Shown: in pieces, positions 1 to 7,531 of the stretch | Layout of the letters: each line of letters starts with the position of its first letter | How positions within the stretch are numbered: position 1 is the stretch's first letter | Source: an uncultured Anaerolineae bacterium | GTDB lineage: Bacteria; Chloroflexota; Anaerolineae; Aggregatilineales; Phototrophicaceae | Direction: 5' to 3' | Assembly (NCBI GenBank): GCA_937995825.1 | Contig: CALKJO010000013.1 | Span: 17,589 to 81,588 of the forward strand | DNA length: 64,000 bases | Position numbers and translations under genes: made by a program | The notes under the pieces: model-generated | What the model saw: only the letters and a program-made list of their open reading frames with translations | Told to the model about the DNA's origin: nothing | The model's database searches: none

Positions 1-41
1 ACCGCCCCGTTCGTCTGGACGAGCTGCTGACAGACGGATGA
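1..41 (+). CDS. possible C-terminal end of an unidentified gene
   Basis: One forward frame is open from the left edge to a TGA at 39-41 and would encode a tail ending RPVRLDELLTDG. It is too short to identify and could be chance. Positions 42-206, up to the stop of the next reverse-strand gene, hold nothing I recognise. Confidence 0.2.
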   Translation, partial: RPVRLDELLTDG

Positions 42-206
42 TCTGAACCGATCAGGCGGTCAATGACCTATTTGCTGCTCCACCCAAAGCGGCTCAAGCT
101 AACCGGATACAGCGCGCGGCGGCAGGCGCTCGAGGGACGACGCCCTGAATTCGGTCAATCGCTTCATCTGTGGGGAAATTCTGCGCGCCGACGGGGAACT
201 GCACCC

Positions 207-2414
207 TCAGTTCTGCGTCAGGCGCAGGCTGTATGTCCCCGTGTCGGCGGCGTCCGCGCTGACGGCGGACACGATCAGGATCAGCGCCTCGCCAGCCGCC
301 AGATCGAACACCCATTCGCCCGCAAAGCCATCCGCGCGGATCAGTGGGCGCACCCGCGCTGGAGTCGCCGCCGTGCCGGTCGTGACCGCCTGCACCAGCC
401 AGCGCTGTTCGACGGCGTTGGTGACTTCCCGAAAGCCGACCGACTCCCACACCAGCGCCCGATCCCCAATCGCCAGATTATCGACTGCGAAGCCGTGATC
501 GTCGCGTCCGGGCAGCATGACTGTATCGATCCGCACCATCACGGGCTGATTGCGATACGCCGACAGATCGACGCGGAATGGCAGCCAGCGCGGTTCGGGC
601 TGGCGGACGCGGGTCGGATGCGCGCCGAGCAAGATCGGAATCTCCAGCTCGCGCTCGCCGCGCTGGATCAGCAGCTTGAGCGTGTCGCCGGGGGCATACT
701 GCGTCAGCAAGCCGATGATGTCCGGCGCGGACTGCCAGCGCTGCCCATCATAGCCCAAGACCACATCGCCCGGCTCGATCCCCGCCTGATCGGCGGGTCC
801 GCCAGGGGTGACTTCGCCCAGCGTCACGCCGTCGCCCTGAATCACCACGCCGACAATCGGGAACGGCTGCGCGCCCGCCGGATTGCTGATGCCGGTCAAG
901 CCTGTGCCGTAGGCTGCGCCGAACGGACTGCGCATCCGCAGCCCATCGCCGGCGATCTCGCCCGCATATTCCGGCGTCAGGATCGTCCAGGTCGCGCCAT
1001 CGTCGGTTGAGACCGAGACATAAGTGTAGTTCCAGCCGTCCGCCAGGCTGTACCAGGCGTCAAAGGTCAGGGCAGGCGGGTTGACGCCGATCAGGTCGAG
1101 CGAGGTGGTCAGCGTGCGGCGTCCCGCGCCGCGCCCCGACCACCAGAACGAGTCACCCGCGTCTCGCTGCATCAGCAGACGGCGCGCCGCCGATCCACCG
1201 TCGAACGCGACGCGCACCGATCCGCCCGTTCGCGTCCCGAACAGGGTATACGCCGCGCCGAACTGCGCAACCTGCGCATTTTCAGCCGAATCCGGCAGCG
1301 CGGTCACCTGGCGGAAGCGCGGGAACTGATTCTGACCGAGGGTGACGGCGGTGTGCCGATAGCGTCCATCGCCGAAGCCGGCATTGACCAAGTTGGCGAC
1401 CGTGAAATCGGCGAAGACATCGAGGGCGGTCACAGGCAGGGTACTGACCGGATCGATGATGCCGCGCCGCGCCAGGACGGTATCGACGGGCGTCCAGCCG
1501 TCCCCCTCTGCAAGGAACAGATCGCGGTAGACATCGCCGCCGCAGCGCTGCGTCAGGTAAGACAGGAACAAGCCTTGCGCGCCGTTGACGGCGGCGCGGT
1601 TGGCGAAGGTCGAGGCGCGGATCGGGGAGGTGGTCTCCGTGTTCGAAAAGTAGGCATCGATCTCGCCTGAAGCGACGGTCGCGTTCTGAAGCTGTAAGAG
1701 GACGCTGTTCCCCATCATCTCGGTCAGCCAGGGCGCTTGACCGGGGACGTTGTAGTGCATGACGAAGTTGTAGAGCGCGCGCAGCATCCCGATCACATAG
1801 ATGCCGTCGTCCAGCGGGATACCGGCGAAGGTCGTCGTGTTGACGTAGAGCAGCTCGCGCGCGTTGGTCTGGTCGCTTGGCGCGATGGCGGCGGGCAGCG
1901 CGTCGACCGGATTGAAGTAGAAGTCCTCGCGCAGATCGCGCCCATAGAGGATGTGCAGGCGCGGATCGCCGTCGGCGTCGGGCGCGGGCAGCAGGTCAGT
2001 GCGATCCACAAAGCGCGATATATCCCCTTCAATCGGCAGCGGCGCACGCTCGATGTAATTGGCGCGCAGGCGCAGCGTCTCCCACAGGCTGGCGATCTGC
2101 TCCCCGACGCGGCTTAAATCCGCCCGCCCCCGCGTGACTCCGTCCGCCAGCCAGACATAGGCGCGCGGAGTCACCGCCGCCAGCGTCGCGCTGACCTGAA
2201 CAGGCGCGTCCGCGCCGCTGACGGCAGCCCAGAAGGTTTCCACATCGCCCACTGCCAGCGTGTCCGGCAGACCGGGTACAATCGGCGCGCCGTCGTAACC
2301 GCGATAGTCCGCCGCCAGCGCCAGCCGGTCAACCGGCGGAGTCGGCGCGTCCTGCGCTTGAACGGATGAAACCAGCAGCAGCGCCAAGGCGCTGACCAGC
2401 AGACGTTTGCTCAC
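207..2414 (-). CDS. secreted PDZ protein, degenerate M6/immune-inhibitor-A-like peptidase
   Basis: Exported protein of 735 residues. The start is GTG at 2414 because a GAGGAT Shine-Dalgarno lies 7 nt upstream and the product then begins MSKRLLVSAL, a normal signal peptide ending in VQAQD. The longer ATG frame adds ten unlikely residues. Around residues 212-232 the segment LYNFVMHYN...WLTEM matches the place where M6-type peptidases carry HEFQHMIHW...WLNEG, but the zinc-binding His-Glu-x-x-His is gone, so it is probably catalytically dead. Residues about 455-640 form a beta-sandwich like the C-terminal domain of immune inhibitor A (STDDGATW, VDLSAY, FAVDNLAIG), and a PDZ domain (about 522-598; GGPADQAGIEPGDVVLGYDG) is inserted inside it. 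It lies 38 nt behind rimO and is probably cotranscribed. The actual role is unknown; a peptide-binding or scaffold function outside the membrane is my inference. Confidence 0.75.
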   Translation of the reverse strand: MSKRLLVSALALLLVSSVQAQDAPTPPVDRLALAADYRGYDGAPIVPGLPDTLAVGDVETFWAAVSGADAPVQVSATLAAVTPRAYVWLADGVTRGRADLSRVGEQIASLWETLRLRANYIERAPLPIEGDISRFVDRTDLLPAPDADGDPRLHILYGRDLREDFYFNPVDALPAAIAPSDQTNARELLYVNTTTFAGIPLDDGIYVIGMLRALYNFVMHYNVPGQAPWLTEMMGNSVLLQLQNATVASGEIDAYFSNTETTSPIRASTFANRAAVNGAQGLFLSYLTQRCGGDVYRDLFLAEGDGWTPVDTVLARRGIIDPVSTLPVTALDVFADFTVANLVNAGFGDGRYRHTAVTLGQNQFPRFRQVTALPDSAENAQVAQFGAAYTLFGTRTGGSVRVAFDGGSAARRLLMQRDAGDSFWWSGRGAGRRTLTTSLDLIGVNPPALTFDAWYSLADGWNYTYVSVSTDDGATWTILTPEYAGEIAGDGLRMRSPFGAAYGTGLTGISNPAGAQPFPIVGVVIQGDGVTLGEVTPGGPADQAGIEPGDVVLGYDGQRWQSAPDIIGLLTQYAPGDTLKLLIQRGERELEIPILLGAHPTRVRQPEPRWLPFRVDLSAYRNQPVMVRIDTVMLPGRDDHGFAVDNLAIGDRALVWESVGFREVTNAVEQRWLVQAVTTGTAATPARVRPLIRADGFAGEWVFDLAAGEALILIVSAVSADAADTGTYSLRLTQN

Positions 2415-2452
2415 GATACAAATCCTCATCTCAGACACGGACAATCTCGCAG

Positions 2453-3895
2453 TTATGCCCGATCCAGCCGGATCATGCCTTCGCCGATCACCTGACCGGG
2501 CTGAATCACGATCCCGCCGCCCACATCGACCGTGCCGATCAGATCGTAGGTCGTCGCGCCTGTGATGCGCACCGGGACGATCTCCCCAACCGGCAGCTCG
2601 CCTTCGACGATCACATAGCCGTCGATCTCCGGCGCATCGCGGTAGCTGCGCCCCAGACTGAGCTTACCGCTGGCGCCGCCCATCTCATCCTGTGCATCGC
2701 CGCAGCCTTCGACCAGCACCGGCAGCGTCTTGCCGACCCATGCCTGATTTTTCTTCAGGCTGATCGCCTGCTGCATCGCCATCAGGGCATTGTAGCGCGC
2801 CTCTTTGACCTCATCCGCGACCTGATTGGGCAAAAGCGCGCTCGGCGTGCCGAGTTCATACGAATATTTGAACGCGCCGACCCGGTCGAACTCTAAATCG
2901 CGGACAAACCCCATCAGCCCGTCAAATTCTGCATCCGTCTCGCCCGGATAGCCGACGATGAAGGTCGTCCGCACGGTCAGATCGGGCATCGCGGCGCGCA
3001 TCGACGCCAGCGTCTCGTAAACCCATTCGATCTTGGCGGGGCGGCGCATCCGCAGCAGCGTGTCGCGGTGTCCATGCTGAAGCGGGATGTCCAGATAGTG
3101 CAGAATCTGTGGGTGCTTCGCCATCGTCTCGATCAGTCGGGGAGTGACGTAGCCCGGATAGGCATACATGACGCGAATCCAGGGAAGCTCCGGCGCGGCG
3201 GCGACCATCGCATCGAGCAGATGCGCTAATCCGTCCTTCAAGCCCAGATCATAGCCATAGTCGGTCGTGTCCTGCGCGATCAGGATCAGTTCGCGGATGC
3301 CCTGCTCCTGCAAAAAGACCGCTTCGCGCACCACCGACTCCATCGGGCGGCTGACGGCAGTCCCTTTAATCTTGGGAATGGCGCAGAACGCGCACGGGCG
3401 GCGGCAGCCATCCGCGATCTTGACGTAAGCGCTCGCCCCCTGGCGGCTGATACGCAGCACATCGCCCTCATCGCGCCCGACCGTCGGCGCGTCGGTCGGC
3501 AGATGATAGAGCGGTTCGGGATGCGGGCGGGCGCGCAGCCGGCGGATCAGGTCGAAGATGTCCATCCAGCGGCGCGTTCCGATTACACCGTCCAAGCCAG
3601 GAATCTCCTGCACCAGGTCAGCCCCGTAGCGCTGCGACAGACAGCCGGCGGCGATCACCATCTGCCCTTCACGCTTCGACTCAACCAGATCGCGCAGCGT
3701 CTCGACCGATTCGCGCTTAGCGGCGTCGATGAAGCCGCATGTGTTGACGATCACGACTTCGGCGCGTTCCGGCGCGCTCAGCCCGCGCAGCCCGTTCTGA
3801 TTCAAAACCTGGGCGATGCTTTCGGAGTCGACGGTGTTCTTTGAGCAGCCGAGGCTGATCAGGCAGTAGGTGTTCTTGCGGGTCGCTGCGCTCAT
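2453..3895 (-). CDS. rimO: ribosomal protein uS12 (Asp88) methylthiotransferase RimO
   Basis: Radical-SAM enzyme that places a methylthio group on an aspartate of ribosomal protein S12; cytoplasmic. It has the MTTase order: N-terminal UPF0004 domain with three cluster cysteines (ISLGCSKNTVDSE, VNTCGF, AAGCLSQRYG), a radical-SAM core with CRRPCAFC, and a C-terminal TRAM domain ending near GEIVPVRITGATTYDLIG. Length is 480 residues from ATG 3895, the start that gives MSAATRKNTYCLISLGCSKN. An open stretch of 48 codons upstream has no conserved content and is left out. The SKN motif and the IPKIKG stretch after the CxxxCxxC favour RimO over MiaB. It is the first gene of a two-gene reverse unit with the PDZ protein. 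Confidence 0.95.
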   Translation of the reverse strand: MSAATRKNTYCLISLGCSKNTVDSESIAQVLNQNGLRGLSAPERAEVVIVNTCGFIDAAKRESVETLRDLVESKREGQMVIAAGCLSQRYGADLVQEIPGLDGVIGTRRWMDIFDLIRRLRARPHPEPLYHLPTDAPTVGRDEGDVLRISRQGASAYVKIADGCRRPCAFCAIPKIKGTAVSRPMESVVREAVFLQEQGIRELILIAQDTTDYGYDLGLKDGLAHLLDAMVAAAPELPWIRVMYAYPGYVTPRLIETMAKHPQILHYLDIPLQHGHRDTLLRMRRPAKIEWVYETLASMRAAMPDLTVRTTFIVGYPGETDAEFDGLMGFVRDLEFDRVGAFKYSYELGTPSALLPNQVADEVKEARYNALMAMQQAISLKKNQAWVGKTLPVLVEGCGDAQDEMGGASGKLSLGRSYRDAPEIDGYVIVEGELPVGEIVPVRITGATTYDLIGTVDVGGGIVIQPGQVIGEGMIRLDRA

Positions 3896-4090
3896 GGGTG
3901 CATTTTCACTCAATTGGATACAATGATACGCGTTTGACTGAAGGTTGAATCTTAGCCGACTCGCGCCGCTGACGAAAGGCGCAAAGTCCGGCGGTGGATG
4001 AAAAGCTGATGAAACATGTTTCCAGAGCGATCTGTGCATCGTCTGAGGACGTTTCTGCTAAAATAGAAGCGAAGGCGAGGTGAATCCGAT

Positions 4091-4870
4091 TTGAGCGGCA
4101 TCGACGAGATCATTACGGCAAAGCGCGAAGCGCTGGTGCGGCGCAAAAGCCGGACACCGATTGAGGCGGTGCGCGCGCTGGCGAGTATGCAGAAGCGCCC
4201 ACAGCCGATTCTCAGCACGGTGACGGAGAGTCCCACGGTTATGCTGATCGGGCAGATTCGCTATGCCCTCGACGCGGACGGGGCGTATGATCCGGTCGCG
4301 CTGGCGCTGCGCTTCATGCGCGAAGGCACAGACGCGATTGCGCTGTTCACCGACGAGGCGATCTATGATGGCGGTCTCAACGATCTGACGCTGGTGGCGC
4401 GGGCGGTGCGTTTTCCGGTCATCAGCCAGGATTTCATCTTCGATGAATATCAGATCGTCGAGGCGCGGGCGGCGGGCGCTTCCGCGCTGATGCTGCACGC
4501 CGGCATCGTCGATGGAACAGCGCTCTGGTCGTTGGTGTCGGCGGTTCAGCGCAACCGCATGACCGCTATCATCCACGTCGATAAGCGCGATCAGCTCGAT
4601 CAAGTGCTGATGCTCGCGCCGCAGGTGGTCGCGCTCGGCGGCGACCCGACCCAAGCACAGGATGCCCTCTGCGCCATGCGCATCGTCATCCCGCGCCCCA
4701 CCTACGTGCTGCTCTCGCACCCCCTGGAGACGCTGGCGGAGGTTGAAGCGGCAGCGACCGTGCAGCCGGATGCCGTGCTGATCACCCCGAAACTTATCGG
4801 GCAGGCTGGCGGCGTGGATCGGCTGCGCGCCGCGTTCACGCCGCGTTCAACAGATGGAAATTACCGCTGA
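4091..4870 (+). CDS. indole-3-glycerol-phosphate-synthase-like protein lacking catalytic residues
   Basis: A 259-residue (beta/alpha)8 protein of the TrpC family. The start is TTG at 4091, with AGGTGA 8 nt upstream. The fold is readable throughout: an N-terminal helix IDEIITAKREAL, the DFIFDEYQIVEARAAGA stretch equivalent to DFIIDPYQIYEARALGA of true TrpC, and a C-terminal phosphate-binding region. Against the well-studied enzymes the active site is changed at every key position: Glu/Lys of strand 2 read Gln55/Arg57, the general-acid lysine of LRKDF is Gln113 (ISQDF), the glutamate of VEVH is His162 (IHVD), and the Asn of INNRD is Gly183. There are no other trp genes nearby. It is therefore unlikely to make indole-glycerol phosphate and may be a paralogue with a binding or different catalytic role. 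Family assignment is good; function is unknown. Confidence 0.75.
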   Translation: MSGIDEIITAKREALVRRKSRTPIEAVRALASMQKRPQPILSTVTESPTVMLIGQIRYALDADGAYDPVALALRFMREGTDAIALFTDEAIYDGGLNDLTLVARAVRFPVISQDFIFDEYQIVEARAAGASALMLHAGIVDGTALWSLVSAVQRNRMTAIIHVDKRDQLDQVLMLAPQVVALGGDPTQAQDALCAMRIVIPRPTYVLLSHPLETLAEVEAAATVQPDAVLITPKLIGQAGGVDRLRAAFTPRSTDGNYR

Positions 4871-4919
4871 AAGAGGCTGGGACGCTCGCGGCGCGCTCCA
4901 GTCCCACTGGCATTGATCG

Positions 4920-5882
4920 TCACGGCGTTGAGATGACGACTCCGCCCTCATTGCGGATGAAGCCCGCATCCGCCTGCACCCAGCCGATCACGGTTTCACC
5001 GCCGCAGGCAGCTTCGATCTGGAACCAGCTCGCCTGCGCCGCGTCTTTCAGCAGGACAGGGAAATTGATGTTAGCGGGCAGGCGGCACAGCACGGTTGCG
5101 CCGGGGGCGGGAACCGTGCGCAGGAAATTTGGCGCGCCGAGAATGAAATACGGGACAGCGAGCGCTCCGCGCGTCTCGACAACTGGAATCCCGGCGGTGT
5201 TCCCGCGAATGACGATGAATTCATTCTTGACCCAGCCGCGCACTCCGCCGACCTCGACATACCACCAGAGCGCGTCAGCAGTGCGCGCGCCATTGCTGCC
5301 CAGCAAGATCAGCGCTGTCCCGCCGTCAAGGATGGCGATGCGCGCATAGCGGATATCGTCGCCCGTGCGCAGGTTGAGGTTGTCGGTGTTGACAACTGCA
5401 TAAGCTGCGCCAGCCTCTGCCAGTCCGGGCGGATTGGTCAAGCGCGGCAGCCGATTGGGATCGCCCGTGACAAAGAGGACGGGTTCACCGCCCAACGCGC
5501 CGCAGTCCGCCGTATTGGTGTAAAGGGTCAGCGCATCCTGCCCATTTCCGCCGAGGCTGGTCACGGTCAGCGTGATCGGATTGGCGCGGACGGGCAGCGG
5601 ATAGCGCAGCAGCGCGCCCGCCGGAAAGCTGTAACGCCCGCCGATAGGGACATCGATCACCAGATCGTAGACCAGCGCGCCGCGCCCGTCGCGGACGCGC
5701 ACGACAAACGACTCGACGCCGCGCCCGGTGTTATTGCGTTCCCCGATCAGCGTCCCGCTGACAGCGCGGTAGCCCGCGCAGCCGGGGATCAGGTCGAGAT
5801 TGCGCGCGCCTGCATGGACGCTGCTGATGCTCATCAGCAACGCCGCGCCCAGAAGCAGTGCCAAAAGCCCAGTTTTCTTCAT
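4920..5882 (-). CDS. secreted SH3-domain protein
   Basis: Exported protein of 320 residues with a clear signal peptide (MKKTGLLALLLGAALLMSIS, cleavage after VHA) and an AAGGATGG ribosome site in front of ATG 5882. Residues 25-130 are an Ig-like or beta-rich region. A bacterial SH3 domain spans about 163-225, with the usual VNTDNLNLRTGDD start and WWYVEVGGVRGWV core. A second, weaker SH3-like repeat covers about 240-310 (FLRTVPAPG, WFQIEAACGGETVIGWVQ). Such domains commonly bind cell-wall or surface polymers. It ends 49 nt from the end of the convergent trpC-like gene. No enzymatic domain is visible. Confidence 0.8.
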   Translation of the reverse strand: MKKTGLLALLLGAALLMSISSVHAGARNLDLIPGCAGYRAVSGTLIGERNNTGRGVESFVVRVRDGRGALVYDLVIDVPIGGRYSFPAGALLRYPLPVRANPITLTVTSLGGNGQDALTLYTNTADCGALGGEPVLFVTGDPNRLPRLTNPPGLAEAGAAYAVVNTDNLNLRTGDDIRYARIAILDGGTALILLGSNGARTADALWWYVEVGGVRGWVKNEFIVIRGNTAGIPVVETRGALAVPYFILGAPNFLRTVPAPGATVLCRLPANINFPVLLKDAAQASWFQIEAACGGETVIGWVQADAGFIRNEGGVVISTP

Positions 5883-6145
5883 GCCGATCCATCCTTAACA
5901 TGTTTGCAAAAAACGCCTTCGCATAATTCCATTGTCTCGCAAAACAGGCTTGTTGCGCCAATCAAGTTCAAGCGTATGGGTATCGTTGGGAAGCCGTCCG
6001 GCATCGGGCGCGCCATGTCGGGTAGACTGTATCAAGTGCGATGTGACGCCTCCCCCCCCCACCACAGCGCACATCCACGACAGTTTCCCCAAATCGACGG
6101 ACGCTCAGGTCACTCTCTGAGCGTTCATCGATCCGAAATCAGCTA
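5883..6145. other. intergenic region with no recognised gene
   Basis: The stretch between the divergent SH3 gene and the tRNA promoter has no convincing coding frame. It contains a run of nine C at 6052-6060. Apart from the tRNA promoter just downstream I see no conserved element. Confidence 0.5.
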
Positions 6146-6174
6146 TTCAAAATTCAGCCCGACTCATCTACAAT
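6146..6174 (+). promoter_or_regulatory. sigma-70-type promoter of tRNA-Ser
   Basis: TTCAAA (4 of 6 match to the -35 consensus), a 17-nt spacer and TACAAT (5 of 6) end 10 nt before the first base of the tRNA. Spacing and position are right for a tRNA promoter with a short leader. Confidence 0.55.
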
Positions 6175-6184
6175 GGGCGCTCAT

Positions 6185-6269
6185 GGAGAGGTGCCGGAGT
6201 GGTTGAACGGGCTCGTCTCGAAAATGAGTATAGTGCAAGCTATCGGGGGTTCGAATCCCCCCCTCTCCG
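6185..6269 (+). tRNA. tRNA-Ser, anticodon CGA
   Basis: The cloverleaf can be drawn by hand. The acceptor stem GGAGAGG (6185-6191) pairs with CCTCTCC (6262-6268), and the discriminator is G at 6269. The anticodon stem CTCGT/ATGAG encloses the loop CTCGAAA, giving anticodon CGA. A long variable arm (TATAG...CTAT) marks a class II tRNA, and the T arm is GGGGG-TTCGAAT-CCCCC. The 3' CCA is not encoded. It reads UCG serine codons. A truncated lacI-like gene begins within about 20 nt of its 3' end. Confidence 0.97.
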
Positions 6270-6285
6270 CAGCTCAGGATGGTAG

Positions 6286-6525
6286 CAGCTTGCCGGGGTT
6301 TCGCCTGCAACGGTCTCCAAAGTCCTGAATGGCATGCCATATGTCAGCCAGGATGCGCTGGCGCGCATTCGTGCCGCCGTTGAGCAGCTCAATTACCGCC
6401 CCAACAGCATCGCCCGCAGCCTAAAAAGCCGCCGCACTTCGACACTCGGACTGATTACCAACGATCTCGAAGGCGTGTTCACGATGTCGATGATGCGCGG
6501 GGTTGAAGAAGTGGCGTCGGCGCAA
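6286..6525 (+). pseudogene. truncated LacI-family regulator (N-terminal DNA-binding part only)
   Basis: The frame starting QLAGVSPATVSKVLNG is the helix-turn-helix of a LacI-type repressor. It continues through the hinge (LNYRPNSIARSLKSRRTSTL) into the first strand of the ligand domain (LGLITNDLEGVFTMSMMRGV) and then stops being LacI-like near 6525. The first eight or so residues are missing: an in-frame TAG precedes Gln, and an ATG at 6278 is out of frame. About 270 C-terminal residues, the whole sugar-binding part, are also missing. After GGCGCAA (6519-6525) the DNA continues as an ABC permease in another frame. No functional repressor can be made. It was probably the local regulator of the sugar operon that follows. 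Confidence 0.8.
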
Positions 6526-6815
6526 ATTACTGGGATCGACTCCGCTATGTCATGCTGCCGCTGCTGCGGCGAACGTTCGCCCTCGCACTCGTCTTATCGG
6601 TGATTGGGTCATATCTGGCATTCGACCAGTTTTATATCATGACAGCGGGCGGACCGCAAAATCAGACCATCTCAGTCGTCTATTGGATTTATAAAAACTC
6701 TTTCACAAACTTCAAGCTCGGCTATGGCGCGTCGATGTCGATTGTCCTGCTGGGCATTCTGGTGGTTCTGAGCATCGTGCAGCTTCGTCTGCTGCGCGAT
6801 GACACGAGTTATTGA
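6519..6815 (+). pseudogene. C-terminal fragment of a sugar ABC permease (MalF/UgpA type)
   Basis: From GGC at 6519 the frame reads GANYWDRLRYVMLPLLRRTF, which is the end of the EAA cytoplasmic loop of binding-protein-dependent sugar permeases. Two membrane helices follow, with the family motif DQFYIMTAGGPQNQT. About 200 N-terminal residues, including most membrane helices and the EAA glutamate, are absent. The 5' end overlaps the LacI fragment at the shared bases GGCGCAA, so the gene was joined to lacI by a deletion that also removed the expected substrate-binding protein gene. It has no start codon of its own. An internal ATG at 6552 could only give an 87-residue stub. Confidence 0.8.
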
Positions 6816-6828
6816 GCGAGGACAGCTG

Positions 6829-7521
6829 ATGGCAACCCTTGCGCAGCAACGCACCCTGACCGAACCGCGCCGACGGACGCGCTCAATCGCCTGGTGGCGG
6901 GTGTTCATCTACGGCGTGTGTATCGTGCTGGCAATTCTGTTCCTGTTTCCGATTGTCTGGTCGGCGATCAGCTCAGTCAAGCCGCCGAGCGAAGCCTCCG
7001 CCGCGCCGCCGACCTTCCTGCCATCGCAGATCGACTTCGCCAACTACGCCAAACTGAACACTTACGGGCGCGGCGTCTGGACGTATGTCGGCAACAGCGC
7101 GATCACCGCGATCATCACAGTGATCGGCTCGATCATCCTCAGCACATTGGCGGGATACGGCTTTGCCCGCTTCAATTTTCCGCTAAAAGAAGAAGCGGCG
7201 CTACTGGATGGCTGCTCCGCCTTATCGATGCTCTACCGCGTCATGTTCGCTATCGTCCGACCAGGAATTATCACGGTTGGCATTTACGCCTTCCTCAACT
7301 CATGGAATGAGTTCCTGGCGGCGCTGATCTTCATGACCCGCGAAGCCAATTTCACGCTGCCGATTTTGCTGACGAGCGTTCGCAGCGGCTATTACGGCGT
7401 GATCGACTGGGGCGCGCTGCAAGCGGGACTGATGGTCAGCATTTTGCCATGTGTTCTGATCTTTTTGCTCTTGCAGCGCTATTACGTCAGTGGGCTGACC
7501 GGCGGCGCTACGAAAGGTTGA
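6829..7521 (+). pseudogene. sugar ABC permease (MalG/UgpE type) with an internal deletion
   Basis: The start is ATG 6829 (GAGGAC upstream); an earlier ATG at 6799 overlaps the preceding fragment. The N-terminus has a normal first helix and periplasmic loop (WSAISSVKPPSEA) and reaches LAGYGFARFNFPLK. The next residues are EEAALLDGCS, the start of the EAA loop. In intact relatives about 45-50 residues, roughly two membrane helices, lie between these two motifs, so the frame is open but the protein (about 230 residues) is short and should not fold as a six-helix permease. The region after the EAA motif (RPGIITVGIYAFLNSWNEF) is well kept. It precedes the GH127 enzyme by 10 nt, so the ancestral operon probably imported an arabinose-containing sugar. 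Confidence 0.7.
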
Positions 7522-7531
7522 TGACTCTATC

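Noticed and set aside
63..1010. Open forward frame over the PDZ gene
   Set aside because: Arg/Asp/Gln-rich composition without any family motif, whereas the reverse strand gives a signal peptide, a PDZ domain and a consistent start.
5926..6120. Small protein genes in the gap before tRNA-Ser
   Set aside because: Short frames on both strands pass through the C9 run but have no ribosome site or motif.
6278..6340. ATG at 6278 as the start of a functional LacI protein
   Set aside because: It is out of frame with the helix-turn-helix; the correct frame has a TAG just before QLAGVSP.
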